Assembly: GCA_948099385.1 (NCBI GenBank)
Contig: CANUEZ040000116.1
Span: forward strand, 12,463,001 to 12,527,000
Reading direction: 5' to 3'
From: Fasciola hepatica
Lineage: Eukaryota > Platyhelminthes > Trematoda > Plagiorchiida > Fasciolidae
DNA: 64,000 bases
The notes under the pieces were generated by a model. It was not told where the DNA came from. It saw only the letters and a program-made list of their open reading frames with translations, and searched no databases. Numbering within the stretch: position 1 is the stretch's first letter; the number at the start of each line of letters is the position of its first letter. Position numbers and translations under genes: made by a program. Below are positions 10,960-23,319 of the stretch, piece by piece.

Positions 10960-11890
10960 GGTCGCAACCATGTGTATAAATACCAGATTGTGGTGTACTT
11001 TTGGGATCGATAAATAAATGATCGAAGGGTTTATATTTCATGCCGTGTTTGCCTTCTCTGCTTACGATTTCCATTCGGGATAATTATTAGACAGAAAAGG
11101 ACGACGTACTCTAACATATGAAAAGAATTCCATGGGGAAGTATATCATTGTAGTTAGTGAACAGTCACACTTAATGCGAGTGTGGGTTGTGATGTAATGT
11201 TAAGCAGCACTGATAGGGATTAGATCGGCAAGGTAAGGGAAGAATTTATGGATATTGTCAACTGAGATGACTTGATCGGGACCGCAGGAATAACGTCAAG
11301 AACGAATTCACAAAGGTGAAACAGACTAAAATAACCGTAATATATCACGCCCAAAAGGTCAACCTGATTTATCAAGATGAGGTTTGCGGATAACTCCATG
11401 GTTTCTCTGGCATTTCTCAACTGTTTGGTATGGTAAAGAAATAACCCCATACATCTTTGGAAGAATATTTTATAAGCCTAATTAGGCAGTATTTATGACA
11501 AAACAAAGTCAGAAATAAAGTAATTTCCATAGTTGGGGCGAAATTATATAAATCAACCTCTGAAGTCCTCGGATGAAACTAGGTATATCAGGATTAATTC
11601 AATAACAGGCCGAGCCAAGATAATTAGGTAGTCAACCATCATTGCCGAGCATTTCTAATTATATAGGTAAATGCGACTGTTACTCAAATTCATCGAAGGA
11701 AACCAATAAATTAAAACGAATTGCGTAACAATATTTAATCTCTGTCTGAACTGCTTATTTCAACCGATTACTCTTCTATTTCCCCTTTTTCGTAAAATAG
11801 ATCAATGCAATTTGTTCGATCGATTGGGACTTCTCAAATGAGTACGAGAACAGAGAGTATTCCTGGGCCTGGGTCAGACAGAAAGCAGAG
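10960..11890. other. no recognisable gene
   Basis: AT-rich, with short frames only. A minus-strand frame at 11220-11450 encodes a hydrophobic product, but no start, splice or domain evidence supports it. Confidence 0.4.
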
Positions 11891-11896
11891 TCGTTC

Positions 11897-11898
<2 letters not shown>

Positions 11899-11975
<77 letters not shown>
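11899..11975. repeat. (GA)n microsatellite
   Basis: About 38 GA dinucleotides run without interruption. The long Ser-Leu and Glu-Arg frames across it are translation artefacts of the repeat. Confidence 0.95.
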
Positions 11976-11979
<4 letters not shown>

Positions 11980-12026
11980 GCAACCGTCATCAGAGTGCCT
12001 ACAGTGCATTTATATAAACCCGTTTT

Positions 12027-12051
12027 GACACACACACACACACACACACAC
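12027..12051. repeat. (CA)n microsatellite
   Basis: Twelve CA dinucleotides, about 50 bases after the GA tract. Confidence 0.95.
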
Positions 12052-12059
12052 TTTCAACT

Positions 12060-13480
12060 GCTAGAAACTTGTCTCTCTGTCTAAATAGTACGAGAGGAAA
12101 ACTTCTAACTCGTTTGATCAAACACATCGATTTATTCCGTTCTGCATGGCCTCTCTTTTCAGTTAGCCGTTCGAAAACTGTGATCAATAGATTTATTCAC
12201 GAACACCATCAGTTAAGTGATTGGGTCTTTGAGAGATCTGTTTCAAGAAGAGAACATCAGAAACAAAATAACTTATTCCCGTAGTGGAAGACGACCACAT
12301 ATTACTGTGATTTCCCCCGCTGATAGTTGTCAGATTCTGTGCTGTAAATCACAGTAAGACAATTTGTCTTGGTCCCATTTAGCAGGAAGGGAGGCACCCA
12401 AGTCTTGGAAAACCAACCCCTAGGGCTCACAGGTCCACGTCCAACATTGGAGTGCACAAGTCTTGTAAGGTATGACAACGGAACGGTATTGCTTCAAGGA
12501 CGACCACAACGGCACTTCTGACGGTTGAAATTAGTCAGTTAAACTACGGCTCCTTGTATCAACTCTTTGGTGCCAATTACGTGTGGGGAACTCTGATGAA
12601 CTTCAAACTCAGATGTTAACTCTATGGTTTCATTCTGTACCGTGAAGATCAGTATTGTATGTGATAATTAGCTTAAGGGTAAAATGAACAACAATCAACT
12701 GTTTCATGTCTGGCAATCCAACAAACATTCCTAATGGTTAAAAATGACATGGTAATAAATTATTCAATATGCTGCTAGTCCTTATGTTCGAGAGAACTAG
12801 ACGGACATCATTTACCATTCGCGTGTCAAACTATGATCAACTACGAAGGGGGCGGGGAACGGATTAACTCTGTAGCTATGCATGTGGGGTTCCTCGCATT
12901 TTTATAGACAAGAAATAACCGAAAACAAAGCGTATGGATTGGAGAACAGTACAGAAATGTATAGTGACAATTTCGGTGGAGGCATTTGCTGGGGAAAGGA
13001 GAGAGATTATGTGTACGAAGGGTGATTATGGACATACTGGTTTTGTGTCTTTAGAAAAACAAATAGGATGGCTTTGTAGATTTTTCAAGGAAACGACAAA
13101 CGCAATCATGCTCATGCTGTGAAAGTACCCTCCCTGTACTCCATTGCGACCACGGTCGACGTCAGTCAGGGCAGAAAGAAATGCGACACATACTCTGTCA
13201 ATAAGCGCAACGACGCTACTGGTGGGTGGATTGTCAATGTCGCATCGACTACAATTCTGAACTTTCTAACGGCACACTCAGTAGGTCGGAAATTTTGAAG
13301 AAACGTTCGAGAAAGAATTAACCTAAATGGAAATAACCAAACAGATGGGAACTAAGCTCGTGTTAAGCACGGTTGACAAGACGAAAACCTCGGATGATAG
13401 ACTCGAGATCCTGAAATCTTAAGAGCAAGCCTTTGGCTTCACGGTGAATGCAAGGTGTTCAGAATGGACAAAACCAATGA
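12060..13480. other. no recognisable gene
   Basis: Short frames on both strands lack domains and matching splice sites. No repeat family was recognised here. Confidence 0.4.
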
Positions 13481-13484
13481 CCAT

Positions 13485-13605
13485 CAAGCGGTTACCATCG
13501 CCGACTTTATACCTAGAAGTCCCGAATTCCATTCCTGCCACCGTCGGTCACTATATCACCCGACAGCTTTCAACTGGCTAACACCCCTTTTTGATTTATC
13601 TTTTT
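13485..13605 (+). repeat. repeat B copy 1 (tRNA-like SINE)
   Basis: A diverged B-box (cccgaattccattcc) is followed by the family signature tgccaccgtcggtcact and a segment ending in ggctaacacccc. The same order is present at 28625, 30890 and 53200. The copy is the most diverged of the set. Confidence 0.5.
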
Positions 13606-13649
13606 TCGTCTTGTATTAGTAAAATGAAGAAGTCAAAATATTAATAATA

Positions 13650-15840
13650 TATTTCATTAGTGATGCTTGTCCAGATATTCAAATTGCCAACATTGCACCT
13701 TCAGTCAACTGTTGTACCATGTTTGAAAACCAGACATCAAACCCAGCGATCAGGAGGCTATGAAGACCGTCAGTTTGAACAAGAAAATTGAATTATAGAT
13801 TGGTAAGAAGTAGCTCGAAGCATCCGCATAATGTATGAGTACATCCAAAGAATTTCGCACGAGAAGTTAGGTGCTAGCGTCATCTGCTGAACAACTCTAA
13901 CGATGCCACCTCCCATTAATCAACAGTTTCCAGTAGTTCCTAACTCAGTGGATATATCTCCCAATAGTCTCGCGTAGTGAACCAACAGCACAGCACATTA
14001 TCATCATGCACACGTCTTATATCACTGAACAGGGTGATCTCTACTATATCGCATCATACCAGTTTGATGTAAAAAGTGAGTGACAGGCAGGTAATCAGCG
14101 TTCGAACGTCACCTGATATGTACGTTCATTGTGATGTGTCCGGCCTTTAACATTTTTCTCACTCTCTAGTTCATGGCTTAGAACGAACACTTCACTTCGG
14201 GCTCATTTTATTCAAAGGAAATACTAACAACGGCCAATTGGTCACCAATCGTGTAAACTAGTTAGTCGAAAAGCGGACAGCATGAACTTCCGCTCATCCA
14301 CCAATTATCATAGCTTCTCTCCCTCTTCCGTCCAGCGAATAATCCTTTTTTCAGTCCTCTCTCTGTCCTCATTTAGAAACGCATCCCTGGACGTTCTTTT
14401 CCCGTGAAACTAGTTTAGACAAGGTAATCTTGATCTACCGGTAACCACGGTTGGTGCATGGGGTGCATGAATAGGTCAGCGTAACCGATATGAGTTGGAC
14501 GGTTAGATGAGCATCTAATTTAATTGTATATCACAATTTCATAGAAGAATTTTTACCGCAAGCGATGACAACGAAACTGTTGTTTGCTTTTATCTTGTCG
14601 AAATGATTGAAAACCAAGATGGCTTAGCATGTGGTCTAGCACCCACTCATGACTCTAGAATGAAGTAGTTCAGTTACTATTTTTTAAGAATTGGTTACGA
14701 TGTGAAGCACTGTGCAGCGGTTTTATTGCATTTGCTAGTTAGGAATCATTCACCTCAAGGTACATGCTCAGAGTCCCAAAAGCGATTCAAACCCGAAGTG
14801 TATGACTGGGGGGGGGGGGGGGGGCATACAATCTGGCCCTCAAGCTGTCAGTCCTGTTTCCCAAAGAAGAGTATCATATATCGAGTTCCACGTATCCATC
14901 ACTGGTTTTGGACGATAGTAACTGTCCATTCACACAAAGATCGACTCAGAAAGAGCCAAAATAACATGGGCACACGAAAAGCAACTGGTGGAATTATGAT
15001 AATTGATCTGTTTGTTTTCGATACTGCACGGAGAATCGCTCTTTAACAGCGCACTAGTATGCACCATCTTCTGAAATTAAATTAATGTCCATCTCCTTTA
15101 CTGGCGTAGTTGTCCTGTAGCAGAGTAATTTGGAGACTTCTGACAGTCAAAGTTCTAGTAATACAACTTCACCTGCTGACTTAATGAGACGACACTGATT
15201 GTTGGAATTTACAGATCGACTCAGATTCTAGTTATCTATTTATTCATAAAAATACAATGCCTTCAAGTAAATCGGAATCAGCCGAGGGCTAACGGCTGTA
15301 TTTCGACTAACGGATGGTGAGCCAAAACACGTTAGTATTTGTCAGCAAAGGTGATATCACTTGCCAGTGATGCTCCTTCTTGTTTAGTGACGAAAAGCTA
15401 AAGCCCGGGTTGTATAGCCTTATCAGAACCGTGGGGTATGGAAATGGACCACATTTTCTGAAGAGCTGATTATCCGGAAATATAACTTTCATCAGAAAAC
15501 CTACACAACCCTGGGACATAGGACAATTGTGCTTAAGCCAGTATTCACCTAATTAGCCCACTATTAGTTGTGCGCACACTATTATTAGTCACTCACGTTT
15601 TAACACAGTATTAGTACTTGTAGTTGTTGATTATTATACATTGGGAAGCATAATACTAAAAGCCAGTTCATGAAATCCCGGAGACAGTGAAGAGCACTTG
15701 CTGTTAAATGTACTCAGGATGAGAGGAAAATGAATAGAGTTACCAGAATCGATTGCAAAATCATCCATTGTGCGGGGCCAACTTTCAACTGGACAGTGAC
15801 AACCATAGAATCACTGTGTTTTAGTTATTTCATCTCTGTT
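13650..15840. other. no recognisable gene; poly-G tract
   Basis: The only structured element is a run of 17 G at 14808-14824. The plus frame across it (14702-15046) has no recognised domain. Nothing else was identified. Confidence 0.45.
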
Positions 15841-15844
15841 CGGA

Positions 15845-15975
15845 GTCATCAGCTGCAGTGCGTATCCGTCGAGCCGAAACTGGGACTCTAACCCGAGGTG
15901 CATGAGTGTGAGCTTCACACACACACACGCACACACACACACACATTACCACTAGGTTATCCGGGTTAGCTGTCG
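15845..15975 (-). repeat. repeat A copy with CA microsatellite
   Basis: On the minus strand this reads an A-box-like ggataacctagtggtaat, a microsatellite, a diverged B-box (gggttagagtcccagt) and the family's conserved 3' part with ctgatgactccgaaca. A CA tract of about 29 bases (15916-15944) lies between the A and B boxes, where other copies have only a few alternating bases. Confidence 0.6.
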
Positions 15976-16556
15976 GAGGTTTTGCTGTGCATCAGCACTG
16001 CACATGATAAGGACACTATAATTAATCTTAGCTTAATGAGTGGCAATCGATTTTCACTGAAACCTGATGTTCAGTTTTCCACGTTCTGGAGGCCTGCCAT
16101 GACAATTCGCAAGTTTCTTCTGACTTGGATTTTTCGGACAGTTTTTGTTGGAGCCGCAGGGGGTTGTGGTGAGTGGTCGGAGGCGAACGGATTGAATCAC
16201 ATAGCGAATGAGGGAAACACTTTTTTTGAGTTCTCAGGAATACTGGGAGACAAAAGGAGATCAAGTTGGCTGTAGAAACATTTCGCAGACATAAGGTTTA
16301 ATGCCAGTGCGTACTGGGGATGTTTGTCAGCTGGCACGTTAAACGTAAAACCGAAACAGTTCGTTTGTCCGTTTTGTTTATGTGTAATGTGTACATTTCC
16401 CGTTTGACTAAGTCACTGCCTGTTCCGGTTTGGAGGAAGTACCTGGATGAGAATCACCAACGTGCCACATAGTCTTACGGAAACAAAAGTTCATTTGTTG
16501 GTTTCTCATCAAAATGCAATAAAGTGTGCGATAGCTATGCCACGATAATTAAATGT

Positions 16557-16582
16557 ATGTGCGTGCGTGCGCGTGTGTGCGG
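16557..16582. repeat. GT/GC alternating purine-pyrimidine tract
   Basis: A 26-base run of (TG) and (CG) steps; a similar run lies at 17914-17950. Such runs can adopt Z-DNA, but here they are most simply microsatellites. Confidence 0.7.
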
Positions 16583-16641
16583 CGCAACCACGGGGAGGTA
16601 TGACTAAGTGAATATCACTGGGATTGAGAACATAGTGGCTA

Positions 16642-16739
16642 TGGCGCTACTTGTCTACTGGTGAGACCAAATGGAATGAGTCACCACCTATCTGTGAAAG
16701 GCCTTCACCCGGCTTTCGTGGTCTCACCAGTTGGCGCCA
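16642..16739. repeat. inverted repeat with 13-bp perfect arms
   Basis: actggtgagacca (16657-16669) is matched by its exact reverse complement at 16719-16731. Outside these, tggcgc on the left pairs with gcgcca on the right after an 8-base gap. The loop is about 49 bases. It could be the terminal inverted repeats of a very short DNA element or a hairpin. Confidence 0.6.
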
Positions 16740-16744
16740 ATAAT

Positions 16745-19270
16745 GACACATTGATGAAAAATGGATCCTGCCTACAGGAACGACTGTGGTCATGAGCCTC
16801 AGTCATAATCTAGGACATCTTGTGCTCACGGATATGTCGTTGAGACAGACGGACACCATTTGGCAGGCTTTATGTAAAATCAGGATCAACCGGATCAACC
16901 GACTGCCCCTACTACGGTGTGTTAGACTGACAGAGGACTAAGTAGGTTAGGCGCGGCATAAGTGCATATAGCAGAACACTATGAGGTGCATACTTATTAG
17001 AATGAACAGGAGCTGAAAGCTTTCTTTTGGCGATTAGTTTTTGTATTTGCATGCATGTGAGTAGCCAACTTTCAGCTTCGGCTGATGTATGGATGCTTAA
17101 TGTGCAAAGTATTCTCGGTTGGATTGTAAAAGAAGCTAGACAGATAAACAAGACAGTGGGACAGAATATATAAATGCAGCGATTGCAATATAAACACCCT
17201 CACGCTCGGAATGCACCAAAACGCAAAGGTGCAGGTTTCCCTACGAAATCATAGAACATAAAAATGATACACTCAAGGGTGATTGCCAAACAAGAATACG
17301 CTGAAATCAAATAAAGTGTAGAACACGATATCCCCTTTAGATGATCAACCACGTGTATTGGTGGACTGTAGACAGTGTTAGCCTTCCTTATTCTTTCATT
17401 TGTAAATAAACCACACTATGACCCAGTACTCGCTTTCTACTTGTGGATAAGCCCCACTGTAGACCAGTTATTGAGTGTAGTAAATATGAGGACACAGCTC
17501 TAAGCCGTCGTGATCCGTATCGGTGTCGGTCCGCGAACAAGGTCTCGTGGTCGTTTTCATAGGTACGGAGAGATGAATTTGAGTTACTAAACGGCTACGG
17601 ATAGCGAACCGGCTAGCTAGTGATCAGAAAGCAAAGGAGAGTGAGAACCAGACTATCAGACAAATATAAAGAAAACCAGATACATGTAGATGAACTCCAA
17701 GACGGACAAGTGCATGGATATACACATCTGAGTGAAAACATTGATCGGCTTTCAAGATGCCGCTGTAGCAACAAATGGCAAGCAAACCAGAGCTGGTGAA
17801 GAACTAGTATGGGATGCGTTCTAATCGATGCTGGACATTGTCAATTAGTTGTGAAAGTACATGCAAACACGTAAGAAAGCACAATTGTCTTTCAGTCTGT
17901 AAACACAGACCCTGTGTGTATGCGTGCGTGTGTGCGTGCGTGTGCGCGTTGCATATATGAGAACTGAGCGGCTCCCTGGTCATCCTTACGAGTTTTGTCA
18001 TGAGCCACGCACACACATATACACTGATGGAACTGGATAAAAACGTGAACGGAAAAGGCATTGAAGCGCACGTAGCCGACCTGCTTTTGATAATTCGAGT
18101 GACCGGAACTGGACATGGCACTGATTCTCACGCTCGTGTGTTTGAGAGAGTGAATAACAATCTGTTTCCATGAAACTTAGAGGTCAGTCCACGAGCACGA
18201 TGATGTGTTATCGAACGAATGCATACCTTTGTCCAATATAGATTACTTTTCACTGCAGAACTCGGTGAGTTTGGTCTCTGTCTGTTCATCAGAACCGGAT
18301 GCAAGTACTTCGACTACTCATGTAATGTATCCTATCAAAACTCGTACGTTTTACATTCGTGACCTACAAGAGTAAACAAATCGTGTGCACACGGCGACTT
18401 GTCATCTTTCAGTTATGGTGAATTAGAAAAAAGGATCCTAACAACTTAAATTTCAGTCAGCTGGCACGATCAGTGTACTAAAAGTCAGCTGGCAAAAAGG
18501 TTGCAGCTCTTGTTACTGAACGAGATTCAAACGTGAGGTGATGGGAATAAAAAAATAACCACAGCTGACAAAACCGATATAACCATCACATACATCGGAA
18601 TAATTATTTTCACTAATCATCGAGGTCTTCAGGCTCTCAAGGCTCTGTTTCCGGTAATGTACAAAGAATCAATGGTGTACCTTAAACACGTCGCCAGATT
18701 ATGAGGCGGATGTCCTACCACTTCACGAGGAATTTTATGCACCGATGCACAAGATCTGTGTTTGTATTTATATTCTATTTGTATGACTTTTCTAGAAAAA
18801 AACTTCAATACTGTAGTATATGTAAACGTCATACACGACTCGATGAGTCTATCTATAAGTTGATTATCCATCTCTTAAAAGGAGTTCAGGAAACAAGACT
18901 GATTATGAATAAACTGTGCAATAGAACTTTGAAGTCTTTTTTCAGAATTCCGAGGAATTTTACAGGAGAATAATAGAGTAAGATAGGGAGAACACACCGA
19001 TAGATATAAGTACACAGGATTGATTATGAGGTCAGGAATTGTCTGGGCTTATGAGTACTGCGCAGAATGACAACTCCACCTTAACGTGTGTTGTACCATG
19101 GAAAATTTTGCAAAGCCAGACGGGTCACTGAGCCTGGCAACAAGCTAATTAATACGGTTTGTGGATTTGGTGACTGACAAGTGTATGAGAATCATAATCA
19201 CGTGGTTCATTTTCGCCCTAGTCGTCTAGTCCTTCATCCTCGATAATTGCAGATTACAGAACTCACAACG
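16745..19270. other. no recognisable gene
   Basis: Several short overlapping frames (for example 17804-18121 and 18701-18973) lack domains, codon bias or clear splice sites. A GT/GC-rich microsatellite lies at 17914-17950. Confidence 0.4.
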
Positions 19271-19277
19271 AATATTA

Positions 19278-20555
19278 TATGCCCAATATAAAGTGGAAAG
19301 AAATCAACAGACTTCGCGAAGGGCATGATATCTGAGTTATACCAAATGGGACTGAATTTGCATGAGATCTTCAGGCAATACGAGAGATCGAAAAACGTCA
19401 TAAGTTATTATCTGGAATGTAACGAGCAATATGTGCCTCAAGAGCGAATGGATCGTCCAGAAAACTTAGGAAATCGGGCAAAAGCTGATTACTTCTTCTT
19501 GCCTACAACAACAGGTGCTCCAAATTGAAGTTGAAAGCTTTGATCGAGGTCAGTATTTAGAAACAAGCGTTAGGAAGCTCCAAGCTGTTTAATGGGTGAA
19601 AAACAAAAAAATAAAAGATGCTTTTCTCTCACACTGCTGCATGAAGATCAGCGCTTATCTTGGGCTGAAACACAAGTAGCATGGACAAACAGGCCGTGTG
19701 GTGAAGTTTGTATACTACTTGCTGAAGAAGTAAGTAGCTGACTGCGCAAAACACAAGTATGGACAGTAATGGAGTGACAATGGAAGTAACTACGCCACAC
19801 AGACTGAATGAAGCAAGATGAAGAAAGACATACAAACCACAATATTGCATCCTCCGACTGGATTACGACTGTCTTCAAATGGACTGGACCTCTGGCATGC
19901 TTTGTTGTTTCTTTTGACTGATTTTGATGAATTCTGATCGACAAATTTCCGAAAAATAACCTTCCTACCCGGTATGTCTCACGGATTATAATAAGATGGA
20001 ATTGTTGGATTTAGTGATGAAAAAACTAATTTAAATTGACTGGGTCCTTGGAATCATTATTGGCATGACGTCAGAAGAGAAATAATCTTCATTGAAAGAC
20101 AACGACGCGAGACCAGCGATGGTTTGGGGAGCCTTCTTAGTCAACGACCGAAGTGAGTTAGTTACGCTTGAGGGTACTCAAGATTCCGTTGAGTACTTTC
20201 GTACTTTGGAACAATGTTTGCTCCCGCTGGTGACCAGCTGATTATAAGATGACTCCATGTTCTAACGTGATGGTGATTCCGTCCACTGCCCGTACACTAC
20301 AAAATGCTGGCTGTGGTTCCTTGGGATCAAGGTCATGCTGTGACCAGCCTGCAGTCCGGAGCTAAACTCGATCGAGAGCCTATGGGACAAACATGCTCAC
20401 CAGATGTACCGGTCAAAGAGTGAATTGGTAACCGCCCTTGGGCGAGAACGAGTGAATATTGACTAAGGGACAATCACAAGTCTTCTAAGAAATATGTGGA
20501 GTAACGTCGAGGTCTTCAAACAGAATGTCGTTTGCACACGATTTTAGGTGGGAAT
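19278..20555 (+). pseudogene. Tc1/mariner-type transposase pseudogene (DD34E)
   Basis: The N-terminal part (19325-19528) reads as the helix-turn-helix DNA-binding domain of Tc1-like transposases, with the order YQMGLNLHEI, then RSKNVISYYL. Downstream, in changing frames, come FSDEK with the first catalytic Asp (near 20013), HYWHDVRRE, then MVWGAF and LVTLEGTQDSVEYFRTLEQ. RDGDSVHC follows with the second Asp, and CSPELNSIESLW with the catalytic Glu. Exactly 34 codons separate the second Asp from the Glu in one frame, giving DD34E. At least three in-frame stops and several frameshifts break it, so it is inactive. No terminal inverted repeats could be found by eye. The family moves by cut-and-paste into TA sites. 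Confidence 0.85.
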
Positions 20556-20559
20556 TATA

Positions 20560-21140
20560 GAATCCCAGCTGAGGGATATCCTATGTTTTGCCATCCTTTT
20601 TCAGCTTATTCTGATTTAATTAGCTGACAGTAGATTATTTTGATGTGAAATTTTATATTCAGTCATCCCGACCAGATGTGGCTTTATCAGAGAATACAGA
20701 AGAGGAACTATGCGAAAAAATGCGGGAGCTCCTTATTTTCGCATTGCAGTGTATCTAAGACCAGCGGTTAGACGCATTTTACGTTCTTCATGGTTCCAGT
20801 TGGAACTGATACAAATTGTCACACTCATCGGGTCAGCGGAGGATGTTACACTCTGACGAAGGACATGGAAGTTCCAGGTCAAAAAGTTTCTGACCAAATC
20901 AACATCATTATCGTCATCATCATCATCGTCTTCATCTCAAAAGAGCAGTGATTGTTGTCCAGTCTGCTTTCGATCAGATCGTATCTCTTTCACATTCATT
21001 ATTATTCAGGGGACTATGAAACCTACTAACCAATTAGGAGTAGCGTGACTTGTTCCGATCCCATCCTACTGAAAAATAGCAAATCTGACATAGCATTCCA
21101 GCTTGGATTTCCTGGAAATTAAAACAACTGAAATGAACTG
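20560..21140. other. no recognisable gene
   Basis: A short (ATC)n-like run lies near 20904-20936, and a possible retroelement 3' end (gaaatgaactgaattgaat) near 21131-21149. Nothing else was identified. Confidence 0.4.
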
Positions 21141-21190
21141 AATTGAATTATCAAAAGTTATCTCAGCTGGAGCCTAATTACTGTGAACAA

Positions 21191-21451
21191 AAGTTTCAGG
21201 TGAACGATTGTACATGCTATGCATTCACAATACCGATGACTTCCCGAAGAGCATGGAACTCCTTTGCATTGCATGCAAGACGTGTCGTCGATGAGTTTGG
21301 CTTCTGCATTAGAAGACGAGCCAAGCTGCATGACTGGTTTCAGCACGAAACTTCCAGTACACGCAAAAGATTGACCTATTTTCCCCGAATGACTTACTTG
21401 GAAAGGCGAATTGACCGTGCCTTGGAACGGAAGGATACGAGGCCAACATAG
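21191..21451 (+). CDS. possible 3' coding exon, basic product
   Basis: The plus strand is open from a candidate acceptor (aaaagtttcag at about 21190) to a TAG at 21449. The product of about 85 residues is Arg-rich (for example RRRAKLHDWF and ERRIDRALERK) with a helix-like charge pattern. No domain is recognised. It overlaps the minus-strand exon candidate at 21398-21959 by about 50 bases, so at most one is likely to be genuine. Confidence 0.25.
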   Translation, partial: KFQVNDCTCYAFTIPMTSRRAWNSFALHARRVVDEFGFCIRRRAKLHDWFQHETSSTRKRLTYFPRMTYLERRIDRALERKDTRPT

Positions 21452-21959
21452 AAGCGGGTATGCAAGCACTGTTTATTCCGGTCCGTTGTGAGGAGATTCC
21501 AGGACAATAATTAGGTATATGATTCGGATCCAGAGCGGAGGACACATTGTTTAAAGGCAGCTCTGGCCTTGTGTACGTGTCCAGCGCGTTTGTACTCGTG
21601 GCAGGCCAAGGCAAAGTGGAAAAATGGGTCATCATTCGCCGAGCCCCGGAGTCTTCGAGGTCGGGCACACTAGGACAGTCATGACGCAAAAAATAGCAAG
21701 TCGGTTGACTCAGAGGTCGATAGAGTTCATTTGGTGCTGTCAGACGCATATCGTTGGTCGGTCGAACGTGTTGACAACAACCGGCTGTGCATACACACAT
21801 TCGACATGCGGCGGATAGCTGATGAGAGCTGTTCAGACTCATATCAGGGACTTTCGTACCGAGCGAACATGAACTGTTGTAAGGAATAAAGCTTCTGGTC
21901 ATCGAAGCTGGAACGTGGTTGGTGTATGGACAGTTTATCGAGTTGGGACACAGTCCGAC
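21398..21959 (-). CDS. putative internal coding exon, Ser/Pro/Cys-rich
   Basis: The minus strand is open for 229 codons (21309-21998). Inside it are a very good acceptor (a long pyrimidine tract ending in cccgttacag, just above 21959) and a consensus donor (CCAA|GTAAGT at 21397). These define a 562-nt exon entering in phase 0 and leaving after one base of a codon. The product of 187 residues is rich in Ser, Pro, Asn and Cys, with a Cys cluster (CRMCVCTAGCC) near residues 50-60. It does not match a family I recognise. Its exit phase fits the entry phase of the 2714-3250 exon, which allows but does not show that both belong to one gene. Confidence 0.42.
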
Positions 21960-22280
21960 CTGTAACGGGACAGCAGGGAGATGGAAAAAAATAGTCATGC
22001 CTCAGGATTTGTCCATTCATCCAACTACCGGACGTTTTGCCATGGAACACTCTCGAAGGCTGGTGTCCAAGTGGCATAACGAAAATGGTGAGTTGTTGTA
22101 AAAAGAAAGATAACAAGAATACGCAGCGCCAGCGCGACCACGCAAAACCATGCGAAGCACAAACCTTGATTGGTTGAAGGAAAAATTCTAATCGTTTCCG
22201 AAACAGACCAGGAGAAAACAGCGAAGGCTTCACAACACTCGCACACGTCCACATTTCGAGCTGTACCAAAAAGCAGCAAA

Positions 22281-22299
22281 GTGTGTGTGTGTGTGTGTG
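22281..22299. repeat. (GT)n microsatellite
   Basis: Nine to ten GT dinucleotides. Confidence 0.9.
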
Positions 22300-23255
22300 C
22301 AAAATGAGCTTAGGAGAAGATAGCATCAAAGTACGCAAACACTGGAAAAGTACTCTGATCTCAATGAGTAGTATGACATTATATCTGGATGACAGGATTA
22401 AATTTCCCTAGAAGCATACAACTGGTTTCGCGGTTGTTGCCACTGTTGCCGCATTAACCGACGAATTAATTTTGGAAAAATTACTGTGATTCTAAAGATG
22501 CACTACCAATCCATGCATGCTCCTTTCGATTCAAATAGGATTACAACTGTGTACTCTGATTTAACCCTGTGCGTTACATTGGTCATGTACCCACAAATCC
22601 TAGAGAAAGCTGGGGCTGCATAAATGAGGACCATTTACTTGGAACAAAGTATTGTTTTACCCGAACCGTAGTTCACTACCGGGGCTGAGAATCCCTCTTT
22701 ATCCTTCTTAGATTTTGATCTCTCATAAATCATTATGTCGGCTCCTTCTTCCAAGTCTGTGTCTTCGGTTGTTATTATGGACTCCCCTTTCGATCTAGAA
22801 ACTCTAAGAGATCAACTGGCGAAGTACGAAAATCAGTGTTTTATCGCATTTCGTTGAGAAGCAACAAAAGTTTATGACGACGAAATGTGAGCATACAGGC
22901 ATCTAGCACAAAAATGGGAAAATTCCGCTTCTGATAGCAAATACATTCATTTATATCATCTTTTTGCGTTTGATACCGAAAATCTCTGGATTCAAGCACA
23001 CTTTTCCGTAACTCCACAAGCGAGAATCCACAAATCAAGCCAAGCTCGAAAAATTCCTCGTTTTCTGTAGATTCTGCCTCGAGACTCTCGTCAGGAGTGA
23101 TTAACCAGAGAGAATAATTTGAAGAAATAGAAGGTAAGCTTTCTGCTTACAGTAACAACTAAATCTAGTGCAGAATGCAATGCCAAATGTGATCCGCGGA
23201 CCGGATCGAAAATATGCCAGAATGAACGCAAACGCAAATGCAAATACAACTACAA
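22300..23255. other. no recognisable gene
   Basis: Short frames only. No domain, splice pair or repeat family was identified. Confidence 0.4.
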
Positions 23256-23258
23256 AAT

Positions 23259-23271
23259 ACCCACACACACC

Positions 23272-23311
<40 letters not shown>
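23259..23311. repeat. (CA)n / CACCCA microsatellite
   Basis: A CACCCA-type run grades into about 15 CA dinucleotides. The Thr-His frame on the plus strand and the Cys-Val frame on the minus strand are artefacts of the repeat. Confidence 0.9.
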
Positions 23312-23313
<2 letters not shown>

Positions 23314-23319
23314 CACACG

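Noticed and set aside
11776..12017. Frames with long Ser-Leu and Arg-Glu repeats
   Set aside because: They are translations of the GA microsatellite.
21817..21850. ctgatgag resembling a hammerhead core
   Set aside because: No gaaa partner or stem II can be found downstream, and it lies inside an exon candidate.
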